A stretch of 64,000 nucleotides of DNA, taken from assembly GCA_936450465.1 (NCBI GenBank), contig OW388293.1:42676982-42740981 (forward strand), given 5' to 3'. Below are positions 1 through 12,449 of the stretch, piece after piece. Numbering within the stretch: position 1 is the stretch's first letter; each line of letters opens with the position of its first letter. Source of the stretch: Gibbula magus. Taxonomy: Eukaryota; Mollusca; Gastropoda; Trochida; Trochidae. Position numbers and translations under genes: made by a program. The notes under the pieces are model-generated. The model did not search any database and was not told where the DNA came from. It saw only the letters and a list, made by a program, of their open reading frames with translations.

Positions 1-374
1 GCTATTATTAGAGCGATAACTTTCTGTATGTAACGAAAAACTTCGTTTATGACACGAATATTAAAGATCAGTCTTTATTTCTAAATACCAATGACTAACA
101 GTTATCCCATTGATAACTGTATAGTAAACTGACAGAAAATCTAATAATTTATTGTGACGTCATCAGCTTAAAACGCCGTACACATGTTTGTAACGTTCCG
201 AATATTTCGTTCTGATTATTCTGAGACAATGGACATTTAATGAAATGAGAATGAAAGTAAATCTTACATAGCTTACGTTTATCGTAGAAAACAACACTTT
301 ACACATGCTTTTGTTTGGTCGTTGGGTGTTTTATGTAATATTCAGCTTCTTCCAAATAACAGTTTCGTTAATAT
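1..374. other. intergenic, nothing recognised
   Basis: AT-rich sequence with no convincing reading frame, RNA gene or repeat structure that I could see. Confidence 0.5.
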
Positions 375-728
375 CACAGGCTGATTAAAATCGACCTTGT
401 TCCGAGGAATACAATTTGCAATTATGCATCTACCGGGATACGAACAGGTTCTGTAGATTTTTCGCCAGAAGCTCCGAGAACACCCCGCATAGGCGCGTGT
501 TCCGAACCAGTTTAGCACAGAGCCAAAACCCAGTCAAATAGTTGACCAATCACATCATAGTTTTTAAACAGTCGCTGTCATGAAAGTATTCTGTATCTGG
601 CTTCTCACACCGAAAGCTTTTGTTGGATATATTGTGATTGGTTTACTGAATTGCGTCAGAACATGGGACTCTACGGGCTGTTATCAGACGGTTTGGCGAA
701 GAAACCGTCGATTTTAATCAGACTGGTT
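375..728. repeat. short TIR element (MITE-like), locus 1 of a three-locus family
   Basis: Inverted termini lie at about 375-396 and 705-728: the left reads CTGATTAAAATCGACC and the right is close to its reverse complement. The outer sequence (ACCAGTCT-ATTAAAATC in the right arm, reversed) closely matches the ends of the element at 16030-17190 and is related to those at 34366-34670. No transposase is encoded; the 71-codon open frame inside shows no domain. Interpreted as a non-autonomous DNA element; the superfamily is not assigned. Confidence 0.5.
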
Positions 729-834
729 AATATCATTGACCATTCGTCTTACCAGCCATGCACAGATATAGTTAAGGGTCGTCTCCATATTCACGTTGTC
801 ATGAGGAAAGAGTTCACACCTGACCTCGTTGAAA

Positions 835-1345
835 TACTGGAACTATCATTATCAACACCCTCATAGACTCAGCAGAGGAGTCACATGACTTTATACCTGA
901 CCACTTCGACTCCAACGATCCCAAGCACAAAAACTATTAGGAACAATGACTATGAAGCTTTATTCTTTAATAATTCCGCAATTCTCATTAGTAATACATT
1001 AATTCATGTTAAACAAGAATATATTTAGAAATACATGCCATTTAGATAGTGAGGAAATATAACATGGTTATATTTGGGATAACACTACCTACAAGAATTT
1101 GTACTGTTGCAGGTAGTGTTATCCCAAATATAACCATGTTATTAGAATATATTTACTGGAACTATCATTATCAACACCCTCATAGACTCAGCAAAGGAGT
1201 CATATGACTTTATACCTGACGACTTCGACTCCAACGATCCCCCGCCAAAAACTATTAGGAACAATGACTATGGAGCTTTATTCTATAATAATATTCCGTA
1301 TCACTCACTATCGAATAAATTCATGTTACACAAGAATGTATTTCT
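835..1345. repeat. direct repeat pair of about 195 bp flanking a perfect 30-bp-arm hairpin
   Basis: About 835-1030 is repeated as about 1154-1345 with few differences (shared stretches around TCATAGACTCAGCA and AACTATTAGGAACAATGACT). Between them lies a perfect inverted repeat: arms 1061-1090 and 1111-1140, 30 bp each, with a 20-bp spacer. Could be a composite insertion or a slippage/recombination product. No coding content. Confidence 0.75.
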
Positions 1346-1379
1346 TCTTCTAAGGCTTTATAAATATCTAGTAGTAGTA

Positions 1380-1545
1380 GTCAGTAGACGGAAACTGGAC
1401 TTGTATGGCTTAACCGAACCATGTACATTTGTTACTCTTGTTATTGATCCAGGCTATTATTTAGCTATTGGTAACACTTATTTGTATGTTACCTTTTTGT
1501 GAGAGCGCTTTATTGCAGTAAGAACGGCGTGCTATAGCAACAACA
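1380..1545 (-). repeat. dispersed repeat, copy 1 (second copy at 28755-28926)
   Basis: The reverse complement of this stretch aligns along its length with about 28755-28926, sharing CACGCCGTTCTTAC at one end and TGTACATGGTTCGGTTAAGC towards the other. The family is not recognised. A mariner element has inserted immediately next to the other copy. Confidence 0.55.
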
Positions 1546-2065
1546 ATTTATTAACAATCTTTTACAGGGATATTTACAAAAGCATCTCGACTCGCGTGTG
1601 ATCATTATTTTTCATGCGTCTGTCTTGGATATTTTGTTTCAGCGCCGATCAAATCGTTGATAATTGTCTTTTGGACGTCAGTTTATATGTTACAATGAAA
1701 CCCACTGAACGGTCTCATACGTATGTAGTAGCCGACAATTATGGTTATATCTCACGTATGTACTCGTTATAAGCTATAGAAGCAAATTATCTTCCTATCT
1801 ACTTAATTAAAGTTTAAAAAATTACGTTTGACGTAATGGCTGCAGCAAACCAAAGTCCATTGTCTGTTTTTTTTCGATCATGACCACGACTTAGAATGGT
1901 TTTGAATGTTGACTTTGAATGTTTTACCGAGTAAAGTTGATAATTCTGAATTAAATGACACAAATTATAACATTGGACATATTGTGACCTCACCAACATG
2001 ATAATGCCCCTTTAAACTGTGTACATGTATAATGTATCATCGTGTGCAATATTATACAATTATAG

Positions 2066-2191
2066 ACTGGTGATGAGGTCAATACCTGTTTTTTATGGAC
2101 CCGAGAAAACAATATTGACCAAGGACGAAGTCCGCGGTCAATATTGTTTTCTCGGGTCCATAAAAACAGGTATTGACCGAATTCACCAGTC
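2066..2191. repeat. long hairpin / miniature foldback element
   Basis: Near-perfect inverted repeat: arms about 2066-2120 and 2136-2191 around a 15-bp loop that itself holds GGAC-GAA-GTCC. The arms share GGACCCGAGAAAACAATATT and its complement. Open frames crossing it on both strands are consequences of the palindrome and are not annotated. Confidence 0.8.
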
Positions 2192-2312
2192 CATAATTGT
2201 TTTATTATGTATTCAATACAAATACGAAAGAAAAACAATTAAATACAGTCAACATGTAATTTGGTTTGTACAGCTTGGGCTACGGTCACACGACGTCATG
2301 ATTACAATAGCA

Positions 2313-2362
2313 TGACGTCATGCAACAATCGTTTGACGTCATGCAACAATCGTTTGACGTCA
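2313..2362. repeat. 21-bp tandem repeat containing the CRE palindrome TGACGTCA
   Basis: Unit TGACGTCATGCAACAATCGTT occurs at 2313-2333 and 2334-2354, then a partial unit. TGACGTCA is the CREB/ATF consensus site, but there is no nearby gene start, so regulatory use is unsupported. Confidence 0.7.
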
Positions 2363-2908
2363 CTCAAGTCAATACGGCTTTTGGTCGGACTCGGGTTGGA
2401 GTCAATATGCTTTTCTGTCGACGGTCACGTGATCGCATTTCGACCAATCAGATCGCTCGAAAAACCAGCTCACATAATAAACCACATTTGGCATTAACAA
2501 TAACAAACACCCACAAAAAGTTTGTCAATCACGTTTATTAGTCAATCACTCTTTTTTCACGCATTTGAAAGTGGAAATTGCGTTTGAAAATGGAGTCTTA
2601 TCATAGACGTTAATCATCTAATAGTTTTAAAAGTATTCATTAGAATTACACTAGTCTTTATGACACGCTTTTGTTTATAGTTTAATGAACCAGTTTGTTC
2701 GTATAAATAGATGCCATTGAGTTAAAGACCAAAACTAACATAGTTCTATTTTGAATCACACTATCTGCAATAAAACAAACCGTGTACTTTTCAGGGCGAG
2801 CTCATTGCGGGATTTGAACACACACTGAATCAAGCACCAAACTTCATCACTGACTCTCCAAACAGCTTATTGATTCGGCCACTGTGACCTCAACATCATA
2901 TTGAAATC

Positions 2909-2993
2909 TCGGTGGGTGAACGGATATGTCAGTATGTGCGATTGGTGCCTTCTACTTACTCTGAAGCCGTGGGTTCGAACCCGTCAACCGACT
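2909..2993 (+). pseudogene. tRNA-like sequence (tRNA pseudogene or SINE head)
   Basis: A perfect T-arm/B-box (GGGTTCGAACCC) is preceded by an A-box-like segment. Short 5' and 3' stretches (TCGGTGGG and TCAACCGA) could form a 7-bp acceptor stem with one mismatch. The length would suit a long-variable-arm tRNA (Leu/Ser type), but the D and anticodon arms do not fold convincingly by eye. A tRNA-derived retroposon head is as likely. Confidence 0.35.
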
Positions 2994-3159
2994 CTTCCTT
3001 AAAAAGAGTGTGTTCCAAAAGAACATGTTTATTTTAAATCTTTCATATGGCATTTTCATAGAATCCTGTATTGTTAAACATACATATTCCTGTTTTAATG
3101 ATCAACAGGGTTATGTAAGGAAAGAAACACAAGTTCAAATTTGATAATGTCCTGATTTA

Positions 3160-5628
3160 TCAACAGTTAGTTTTATAATTACTGATATTACACAGTCTTA
3201 CGGCACGCAGATCATTTGTCGAGACAATGACAGCTTTCTTTTCCCGTACATCCACACAGTACAGCGAGCTCCCGGACATTGGAAAAGTGACTAATCTACG
3301 CCCAGCATCATTAGATTTACTCACATCATAAACCTTCGTCCCGAAAAATGTGATAAATAATAGATATCTATCACCTTTATAGATGGCCATTGCTTTCATC
3401 TGGTCAGCATCCTGAATTCGACGTACGAAAGTGCATCGAGAAAAGCTTCCCTCATATCTTGAGAATCTATACAGTATTTTATAATGAAATGTGTACACCG
3501 CCAACTTTGAACTAAAAGTCAAACCCATGAAATGAGATCTGCAAGAAAACAACAAACTGTCATAATGCAACCTAAGTGTACTATTATACTTTAGATAAGA
3601 GAACATGTATTACTAATTCAGATTTGTTCAGACAAATCTAAAACTTGTCAAATGAACAGTCAACGTGTTATCATCTTAACTCAAGAGCTCATCACATATA
3701 TCATTAATATCATTTTCATCCAAATTTTAAGTTAAATGCATTGTGAAAGAAGACGCACAAGAAGAAAGTGTCACCCACCTTGAATCAGCTGTGTACAGCT
3801 TGCAGCTCAGAGGGGTTGATTGTGCAGTCTCTGAAGTGTATCCACCAGTATTGTGTACATTGGGTTCCGGATAATACACTAGTGTTAGATTCCGTAGCAG
3901 ATTCCCCTTCAATGCTTTAGTTCTATCAAGAAGATAATACAAGCAGAACCTATGCACGTCCTGTAGGCAAGGAGCAGTCGCAATTCCTCTAACTAAATCA
4001 TAAGGACTTCTTTCGCCACCATCAAAATTCTCAGCTGGGATTTTACGAATTTTATACGATTTATCTTCTTGTCTTTCAATGTTCACTAGTGAACCAGGGG
4101 CACATGCATAATAGGTGAAATTATTCTCGCAACTTGCAGCTAAATACTGTGGCTTGACGAAGGCCTTCTTCTTCTTCTTCTGGTTTGTGACTGTCAATTT
4201 AACACCTGATAAATGACATGTATTCTGTTAAAAGCTCAGTTGAAAATTACATTAACTAACATTGCAATTTGTTATTTATTACCTACGAGGGCAATCATAT
4301 CGGAGTTCATATTTTTCATACGATGCCCTAGGCCAACAATCACTTGGCATAGTGACGTGACGTCATAAACAATACTACGACGTCACGCGTCGTCTATGAC
4401 GTTGCGTTCTAAATCCGGCAACGGGTGGTTGAAAGTGGATTTAAATGTATTTTCATTAATTTCACAACTTCGGTAATAAACAGAATATAATACTCGTGTC
4501 CATGTCATACTATGTTTACGAAACTCGTGCCTGAATATCGGTATATCCCTCCCCCTCGCTCGGGAAATACTAATATTCGGGCACTCGTGTCGTCAAGATA
4601 GTATGACACAGACACTCATAAAATATCCTCTATTTTCGACACTGAAACAAATTTACTCATTATAATTACCATATGTCCGATATACGTAAACCAAAATTAT
4701 ATTTTTTCAATTCGTCCCATAAGTTATAAGATTAAGCAGAAATTAATCATGTTTGATGCAAATTCCAAACGTTTACCAAACGCCTTGTGTTTTTAAATAG
4801 AGGCGTTTCTATGTTGTAAAAGTATTACACAAAGTGTTATTTGAGAGTGTGTACCCGAACACTTGGGGGGAGTCCAGAGAGAGAACATTCACTCATACTT
4901 TCAAATGTTCCCATTTCAAACTCGCTGTTAGTACATCTACATCCCTTTCAAGTGTCAGGATAGCCATATTTTACACATGAACAACATCCTTTTATGATTG
5001 AGTAAAACATTACACAAATACACTTGATATTTACCTCTAGAAACACAGACCCGTCGCTGTTCTCTGGTTACAATGACTATAGTGGAGAGACGAGGGTCGG
5101 TCTTGTTACAAATCAGTGTGTTATCTTTAATTATCTGGAAATATTTTTTGAAGTTGCATGACTGCATGTACCTTTCTCCATCCAGCAAATGAATTATCTT
5201 AACACTTAGCTACCAAACAATGTAATCTCAGAGTCACAGCTATCACAAGGAATGATGAAGACTTTAGATGTTGTCAAACCACAGTAAAACGATAGAGTAG
5301 AGCGTATTTAAGTTCGAATGAATACTGGAAAATATTTCTCAACCGTTACAGTAATCATTGCATTTCGAGAACATACATGCACAGTCAACAAGATAAACAT
5401 CACCTCTGAAAGTATGTTGGTAGAATTGACTTTGTGGTCCAAAAGTTGGCACCTAAGTTGTGGTCTATCGTAGTTGATAGATTTACATCCTCCAATCCTC
5501 AAACATTTCTCCTTGCACACCAAGAGTCCAACTGTCCTCCACGTCACTTGCAGCGATTGAACCTCAGAGGATCTCACTGTTGTCATTGACAGTGCAGCGA
5601 GAAGGAAAGTGACCATCATTCTGATCAT
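3160..5628 (-). CDS. secreted PAN/apple-like protein, paralogue A
   Basis: Four exons on the minus strand: 5628-5404, 5134-5035, 4205-3779 and 3538-3160, joining to 376 residues with intron phases 0, 1 and 2, all GT-AG. Exon 1 gives a signal peptide (MMVTFLLAALSMTTVRSS) and a cysteine module with spacing C-x3-C-x5-C-x11-C, typical of PAN/apple folds. Exon 2 adds two more cysteines. Exon 3 opens with a lysine run (NQKKKKK) and carries N-glycosylation sequons NFT and NLT; exon 4 has no recognised domain but looks like repeated beta-strands. The first Met used is at 5628; Met 5619 or 5616 would match paralogue B better. An upstream 5' UTR acceptor (CTGCAG near 5682) and a TATA box fit this start. 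Secretion is well supported; function is unknown. Confidence 0.8.
4498..4620. repeat. imperfect inverted repeat in intron 2 of gene A
   Basis: Segments around TCATACTATGTTTACGAAAC and GTCAAGATAGTATGACA, and around CTCGTGCCTGAATAT and ATATTCGGGCACTCG, pair across a CCCTCCCCCTCGCTCGGG centre. It looks like a small foldback or MITE within the intron. Confidence 0.5.
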
Positions 5629-5858
5629 TATATTGCTATGGCAATTGAAACTCAAACTGTTTAATATCTCTTGGTTGTATCTGCAGAAAAGATAAAATTC
5701 ATCACGTATGTTAAGCACATAAAGAATTGCTTGTTGGAGAACTGTTGTTTTGAAACACTTGTAAGAGCAACATTCATTATCAAGGTTTGTTTCTCTTCAC
5801 CTTGAGCACTAAAACACTGTATATTTATTATTGGTTATTCAAGTAAGCAGGTTTCCTG

Positions 5859-5866
5859 CTTATATA
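5859..5866 (-). promoter_or_regulatory. TATA box of gene A
   Basis: The minus strand reads CTATATAAGCAGG, a near-consensus metazoan TATA box, about 230 bp upstream of the first coding exon of gene A. A start site about 30 bp downstream, then a short 5' UTR intron ending at the CTGCAG acceptor near 5682, would be consistent. Confidence 0.5.
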
Positions 5867-8298
5867 GCTTTGCAGAACATGACAAAAAGTCCTTGAGCGG
5901 ATCAACAGGTTGAACTCGTACGGAAGTTATGGTTCTTGGATGTAAAATCTTCAGAAAATTCAAAGAAAAACATAAGCTCTTGCAGGTTGATAAATCCATT
6001 TCATTCACATTTCGTTAACCACATGTATCTTCTTTGAGTGGCTTTTTAAAAATAATTTGCTAAGTTGAAGCAGAAAAAAACAGAAGGTGCAATTACATAA
6101 AGGGAGTAATTGATGGATGTTCTTAATGAAAGGGCGGTTTTCAAATGAGCCATTTATCTAGATTCTTTGCAGTCAGAGCTGTTGGTTTACAAGATTTGAG
6201 TATTTTGGCAAATTGAATGTTTTAATTAAGTTCATTGAACGTATTTCTTCTCCATATAGTATCTCTCATGTTCTATAATCCTGCAGACAATCAGTTACAA
6301 ATATTATTTAGTCAACTTTTCAAAATAAAATGTATGCAAGTAAACTTGGATCTAGTCCACGCCTTCTTATATATAACATTAGACTTAACCACTTGATGTA
6401 CTTGTAAGAACTCAATTTGCTCCATACATTATGTACATTTTTTATTATTTGCAGATTTGCGAATTTAATTGGTATATTATATCTCTCCACATCATATCGA
6501 ATGGCTCTTATGAAGTGATGCATATAATGTACTATTTAAAGTCTCATAAACATTCACATTTCGATAAAGTAAGTATCAAAATGTTATATAAAATTTATTA
6601 CGGAAATTTGTTTCAATTGTATATTGTCAAGCTTTGGCAGTACGTTATGGGTACTTCATTAGTCTTTCAGCGGCTCTACACATGTATACATTTCAAACTT
6701 GGCATGCAAGTGCACAATAAATGAAAATCTTCTAACGATGTATTGCCATCTTTACATATAAATTTAAATATCAATACGTTTCTAATACGTTTCTGAAACG
6801 TATTTACATTACATAAAGCTAAGAATGGATGTTCGGGAATAGGCCACCAATCTGAATACATTGTTTTCCATTTGATGATTCGCTTCTATTATTCAATAGT
6901 ATAATTTCGATTCAAATAATTCTCCTGATATTCACAAATAGCATAATTTAAAACTATAAACTAAATATATTTATAACCAAATACAGCAAGCTTATTAAAC
7001 AATATGTATAGCCCCTTTTCGCTAAAAACTTTAAAATGAATGGTAGTTAAATTACATATGAGTATGCAAACATATTACACTCACCATAGCCATGGACATG
7101 TATGTCCAAATTCGACTTGAACTTGTCAAAACATTTTAACAAAGCACACGTACTAGAAACGTAGACAAGATCTGCCAGTTAATATTAATTTTTAGATATA
7201 ATCTGATAAGCTCAAATGATCACAAAATATAATTTATCAAAATGTTCTGGTTTTGAAACACGTTTCAAATTAATTTTAGGGTTATTCGATGGCTAAATGA
7301 TATCAAAAAATATTTTGATCAAAATACACTTTCGACGTCATCCTAATCGTCATCTCAAATGATGCTCATGCGATGTCCATGTCCTCCATTTTGTCATTTA
7401 AAATGGAACTTTTGAAAGTGAAATTCACACATTTCATACATGTAAGAGTATCAATAGTTTGAATGCAATGAAAGCCAAGGCATAGCTACACAAAAAAGCC
7501 CGAGCTTACACACGAGTTTTTGTCAACATTTATTTCTCTTATTTAAATCAAATACTTCTCAGAATTTGTTTCTATGATTACATGTTTCTGCAGTTGTTCC
7601 TTTCTGGATAATTTACTGCATGTACAGTAAATATTAAGGTAAATAGCACATAACCATTACAGTCAGAGTTAATGACTAAAGTATATTATTTTATGTAATA
7701 TCATGAAACATTTGAATGGTTGTTGTTCTTTTCGTTGAATTTTGCATAGTATATATGTACAAATACGTTCTTACAAACATTTTGGATGATGTGAATCATG
7801 AATTAAATTTAGGTATTTACAATCACGTTACTTTACTACTAACGTTACAAGACTGAAACTTCGGTGGACTGGTTTAATGGAGTGGTCCTCTGAAACTGCT
7901 TGAGATGTCGAACTACAAGACCGGGATTAATAAAAACCTTCTGTGAGTGATTTGACAACTAGGGCCCATATGACGTCAACATAACCTACAAGGCATACTT
8001 TTTAGTTAATTGTGATGGCAGAATGCTTATTTAGTGTTCATTATAACGTTTTATCTATGTAGAAACATATATATTCTTAATAGGCTGATGACATATTTGC
8101 TCGAAGAATATGCTTATTTCTCCTTGTCCCAAACATCAACTATACGATGTCAATGCTTTAACTCACAATTACAATTAACTTTAAAACAAATGTGAAGTTC
8201 AAAAACCTTATGATACATACACTTTTAATTGTAAATGGTAGAAACAACAGAGTCAATATATCAAAAATTACTTTTGCTTCGACAATTTCAAGTTTGCA
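5867..8298. other. intergenic; weak LINE relic and an old duplicated segment
   Basis: No gene is supported. On the minus strand at about 6320-6861 two short frames carry a cysteine/histidine string (CKDGNTSLEDFHLLC) like the zinc-binding tail of LINE ORF2, but it is too decayed to classify. About 7190-7500 resembles 14100-14310 (shared patterns around TTATCAAAAT, AATTCACAC and CAATGAAAG-CAAG-C), suggesting an ancient duplicated repeat. Confidence 0.4.
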
Positions 8299-8455
8299 AT
8301 ATTGCATATTACCTAGTACTTCCGATGAGAGATTGGAATAGTTGAATCCTTGTCTTTACGAAGTAATAGTGTGAATGACACGCAGACAGGATGCACGATA
8401 TAGCCGGAAGGCATACCAATCTGTCACGTGATAACGTGACGTAATCAAATTTCCT
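8299..8455 (+). repeat. left inverted terminal repeat of the DIRS element
   Basis: Aligns with the reverse complement of 13188-13345 over about 157 bp with a handful of substitutions and a 1-bp indel. It contains the palindrome GTCACGTGATAACGTGAC. Confidence 0.85.
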
Positions 8456-9376
8456 TCTATCGGAGATTCGGCAAGACGTGTCTCTTTTCTTGTCTTCAGG
8501 TTTTCACTTGAGTTTGTTTAATTTTGTGTAACTACTATAACCTACGGTATGTATTGTGTTTTTATACTATACCAACGAAGTGTGTGAATAAAGCATTGGT
8601 TCACTTACCATATCGACGAATCTTTCATCGTTCCTCACTTTGAAATTTTCACCCTTCCCCGCATCTTAGCATGCTTTCGGCCCCATTTTGCTTCGTAGAT
8701 AGCTTCTTGGGCCCCTCTTACATCTTATTTCACATGTTTTCCTCCATTTTCTATCCCTATTTCACTGTTGTTGGTCTTTTTGACCACATAAACATTCTTG
8801 TTTTTCATTCCATTTTCCACTTGTGCGTATTCATACGCCGGAGCACATGTTACGTTTTTTTCTCAATTTTTGACTGAGTAAACTCGTTTTTCCTTGGGAT
8901 ATGTTTTCAATGGTGGTTATTATATGTTTGCAATCCCGTTTGGGTTTGTTTGTAACTGTTCTTTTTCCCCTTTTTCAAACGCACTTTTTTCTTTTGCTGT
9001 TTGGTGATGCTTTCTTCATTTCACACTCGTATGGTAACGTTTGTGTTACTATTTTTGTGTGTATAATAACATGCTTGTGCATTCTACTTTGTTTATTTTT
9101 TTATCTTTGAATGAAAATATAACTTTTTTCATTTCTTAATAAATTTAAATTTCTACTTTTTACTACTATATATTGCTTGCGTAATTGCTTGATTATATTT
9201 TCTTTTACCTCTTGCTTTGCTTGAGTGTTGTAGTAATTACTAAATTTTTCTCTACATTGGTAATTGTAACTAACTTCTGTTGTGAAGTTTGTTTACCTTT
9301 TTAAAGGGGCACTGCGGCTTCTTCTGCTTTTCCCTTTTCTTATGTATATTGTTTCTGTTCTTTACAGTCAATCTTT

Positions 9377-10820
9377 ATGCGAGTCTTCTGCTCGTCCTGC
9401 AGATCACAAAAGTCTGCCAAGGACCCGCACCCTCTGTGCCCAGACAATGTGGGGTCCCACTGTGACACTGACAATAGGTGTATTTACTGTCGGCCGCTTA
9501 CTGCTTACACGGTAGCCAGACGCAAGCGCTTCTCTCAGAGGAGACATAGGACTATGTCAGAGAAGTCTTCTCCCCTCCCCCGGGACGATGTCTCTGTCCC
9601 TGGGGATACAGATGTCGTGTCAGTGACTGTGTCTTCTGTGCCTTCGGAACCCTCATCTGCTTCTCAGGTGAGGATCAGACATGGTCCTACGCTGGAAGAG
9701 GTGGAACAGGGGGTCAACCCAGGAGCCCTGTGATCGACCCCAACCTCTTAGCGTCTTTAGTCAACCAGCAGGTGGAGAGGTTGTTGGAGGCACGGACTTC
9801 ACAGGACATCCCAGTGCCTGTGCCACCTCCACAGAAGCAACAGAAACAACCTCTTCCTGTTCGTCCACCAGTGGAATCGGTGGTTTAGGATGTGTCGGGG
9901 GATCATCGGCATGTGGAGCGCTCCTCCACTGTGCAGTTTGTGGACACACCAATGGACACTAGTTACCATCGGCCGTATGACCAGCGCATTGATACGCGTG
10001 GTGGTGATACTTTTCGCTTTGGAGAAGCGAACAGGGAGTTCCTCTACAAGGAGGATCATCGTCGTCGCTCCCGCTCTCCTCGGCGCTCTTCGAGGCGCTC
10101 TTCGAGGCGCTCACGGTCACGTTCTCCTCGGCGCTCTCGTTCTCCTCGGCGCTCACCCCGGCGCTCACGCTCTCCTCGGCGCTCCTCGCCGCGGGCCAAG
10201 TCGTCTACATCGACGCAGGTGCGTTCGAAACGCTCACGTTCTCCATTGCTCCGGGAGGAGCATGACTTCGTGCCGGACTACATTGAGAAAGTGTCAGAGG
10301 ATGACCAAACTGACACCTGTTTGGAATACGGGGATGTATTCACATGGATAGCTGACAGGTTAGCTACTTGTCCTTCCCCCAGCCAGGCGGAGGATAAGAG
10401 GTTCGCCATATGGGATGAGCCTGAACTCCTTATTCCTCCTCACCCTACAGTCAAGGAGGCCATGGAGAATTTGGACGATGACTTTGCCAAATTGGACTTG
10501 AATCCGTCGATTCATTTGGCAAAGGCAACTAGTGGCAAATACAAGGTTCATTCAGTGAAGGTTTATCAGGCTGGTGCGGTGCAAGATGACCAAGTGCGTC
10601 GGTTATCAGACGCCTCACAATCCTTGTACAAGGTCCAGGATGTCAAGTTACGAAACATCGACACGGAGCTCAAGTGGGCGCTCATCCCGCTGTCAGCGTT
10701 GGTCTCCTCCCTGGAGGCAGTGACCCAGGACTTGACGGAGGATAACCCTTCCCGCCTGGAACATCAGGCCACTGTCTTCAAGTGGCAGGTTTATGCCTGC
10801 GCGGACATTTTGAGTCATGT
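9377..10820 (+). pseudogene. DIRS gag-like region, frameshifted
   Basis: Begins with a Cys-rich segment (CSSCRSQKSAKDPHPLCPDN, then further Cys/His residues) in the frame that closes at 9733. It continues in another frame after a break near 9732, meets an in-frame TAG at 9886, then runs open from 9892. Residues encoded at about 10060-10195 form an Arg-Ser-Pro repeat like splicing-factor RS domains. The C-terminal part (DTELKWALIPLSALVSSLEA region) is gag-like by position. At least one frameshift and one stop rule out an intact protein. Confidence 0.65.
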
Positions 10821-11409
10821 GTGGTCGGCCAGGGAGTGGCAGTCCATTCTGGGTCTCCTCTCTTCCGCTCAGTACCTCACCACCAGGGGACGCCTGATGC
10901 TTCGGCCCTTGCAGAGGTTTCTCGCCCCGTTTATTCAGCGGGACGATCTGCAGGTGAAGTTCTCCATCCCTATCTGCATTTGTGGACGATCCGGTCGAAC
11001 GTCTGCGTAGGAGTCTCCTTGACAGACTTCCCGCCGGACTTCCAACTGTTTGTGGACGCGTCACACCAAGGGTGGGTCCCCATCTGGAGGACAGGACAGC
11101 AGCAGGGCTGTGGTCCGGCGTACAGAACCAGTGGCACAGCAACAACTAAGAGTTGCAAGCACTGATTCTGGCAGTCACTCACTGGTTGCCGGTTCTTCAG
11201 AACTCCTGGTGGCGTCAGACAACTCCATAGTTGTATGGTTGATAAAGAATCAGGGCACAACCGGCTCGTGGAAACTTCTAGACCAGACGTTTCACCTATT
11301 CGATCTATTAGACGGAAACCACATTCAGGTGAAGGAGCAACACATTCCGGGGTGTCAAAACGTGTTAGCGGACGCTCTATCGCGACCAGACAAGCCGTCC
11401 CCGACATAG
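10820..11409 (+). pseudogene. DIRS reverse-transcriptase thumb remnant and RNase H
   Basis: The gag frame runs directly into an RT thumb-like string (LSSAQYLTTRGRLMLRPLQR), so the RT catalytic palm seems to have been deleted with a junction near 10820. After a frameshift comes the RNase H start LFVDASHQGW (11045 on), then two further frame changes and a TAA. The RNase H end includes SDNSIVVWLIKNQG and QNVLADALSRPDK, ending at 11409. Typical DIRS pol is much longer. Confidence 0.7.
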
Positions 11410-11476
11410 TGGATGCTTCACACCCTGAAGCGTCGACCTACTATTCACAGGTCTGCATCGTCCAGTGATAGACCTA

Positions 11477-12418
11477 TTAAGTACAACGCGCGTCTACCAG
11501 TATACGTGTCTCCCCTGACCAATCCAGCGGCATGGGCGGTGGACGCATTGTCTCTAAGTTGGGAGGGTCTGGACGCTTACGCGTTTCCTCCTCCCATACT
11601 TCTCCCAAAGGCAGTGGCAAAAATAAAAGCAACGAGGTCACTACGACTGCTTTTGGTAGCGCCCTTTTCGCCTGCGAGAAGCTGGGTTCCGGTTCCGGTT
11701 CCGGTTCCATTGCCTCAGTGGCCTCGACTGTTGTTGCACCCAAACAGTCGTCTGCCTCACCCAGACCCAGAGCGGTTTCATCTGACCGCCTGGGTCATTT
11801 ACAGAAGGCTTTAAAATCAAAGGGCTATTCGGCAAGTGCCATCTCTCAGGCTCATAGGGTTTCCACTAGATGACTCTACGATGACAAGTGGTTATCCTTT
11901 GAGAAGTTTTGCGTTTCTCGCTCTAGGGACCCCTTGAGTGCTTTTCCGCAGTTCGTAGCAGAGTTTCTCCTGTACCTCCGTAACATGAGATGTTTGAAAG
12001 GGGGCACTATTTCGACCTACTTGTCGGCCCTCAATTCCGTGTTGTCAGTCAAAACTGACACAAAGTTGTCTAAAACACCGGAACTTATTGCGATGTTAAA
12101 ATCGCGTTAGAGGACCAGAAACAGAAGTTTCGTCCCCCAGCTTGGGACCTCAATCTGGTCCTCCGACATTTGCGAGGTTCCCCTTACGAACCCCTGAGTG
12201 AAGCCTCCTTTGAGGATCTAACGCGCATTTCTTATCTCTCTAGCCACAACGGCTAGGGTGAGTGAGATTCACGCTCTTGATGTGACGAGAGTGCGCTTTG
12301 AAACATCTCGTCATGGATCTGTCCACTTAGGGTTGCTCTGGAACTTCGTTGCGAAGAACCAGCTTCGAGGGCAACCAGACAGGAAATTTTCCATTCCTCC
12401 TTTGTCGTCAATTGTACA

Positions 12419-12449
<31 letters not shown>

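Noticed and set aside
2019..2541. Overlapping 70-98-codon open frames on both strands
   Set aside because: They cross the long hairpin (2066-2191) and the 21-bp tandem repeat; their length comes from repeat structure and no domain is visible.
8671..9110. Two Phe-rich open frames of about 69 codons
   Set aside because: T-rich 5' region of the DIRS element; composition explains the hydrophobic look and they are out of frame with the gag region.
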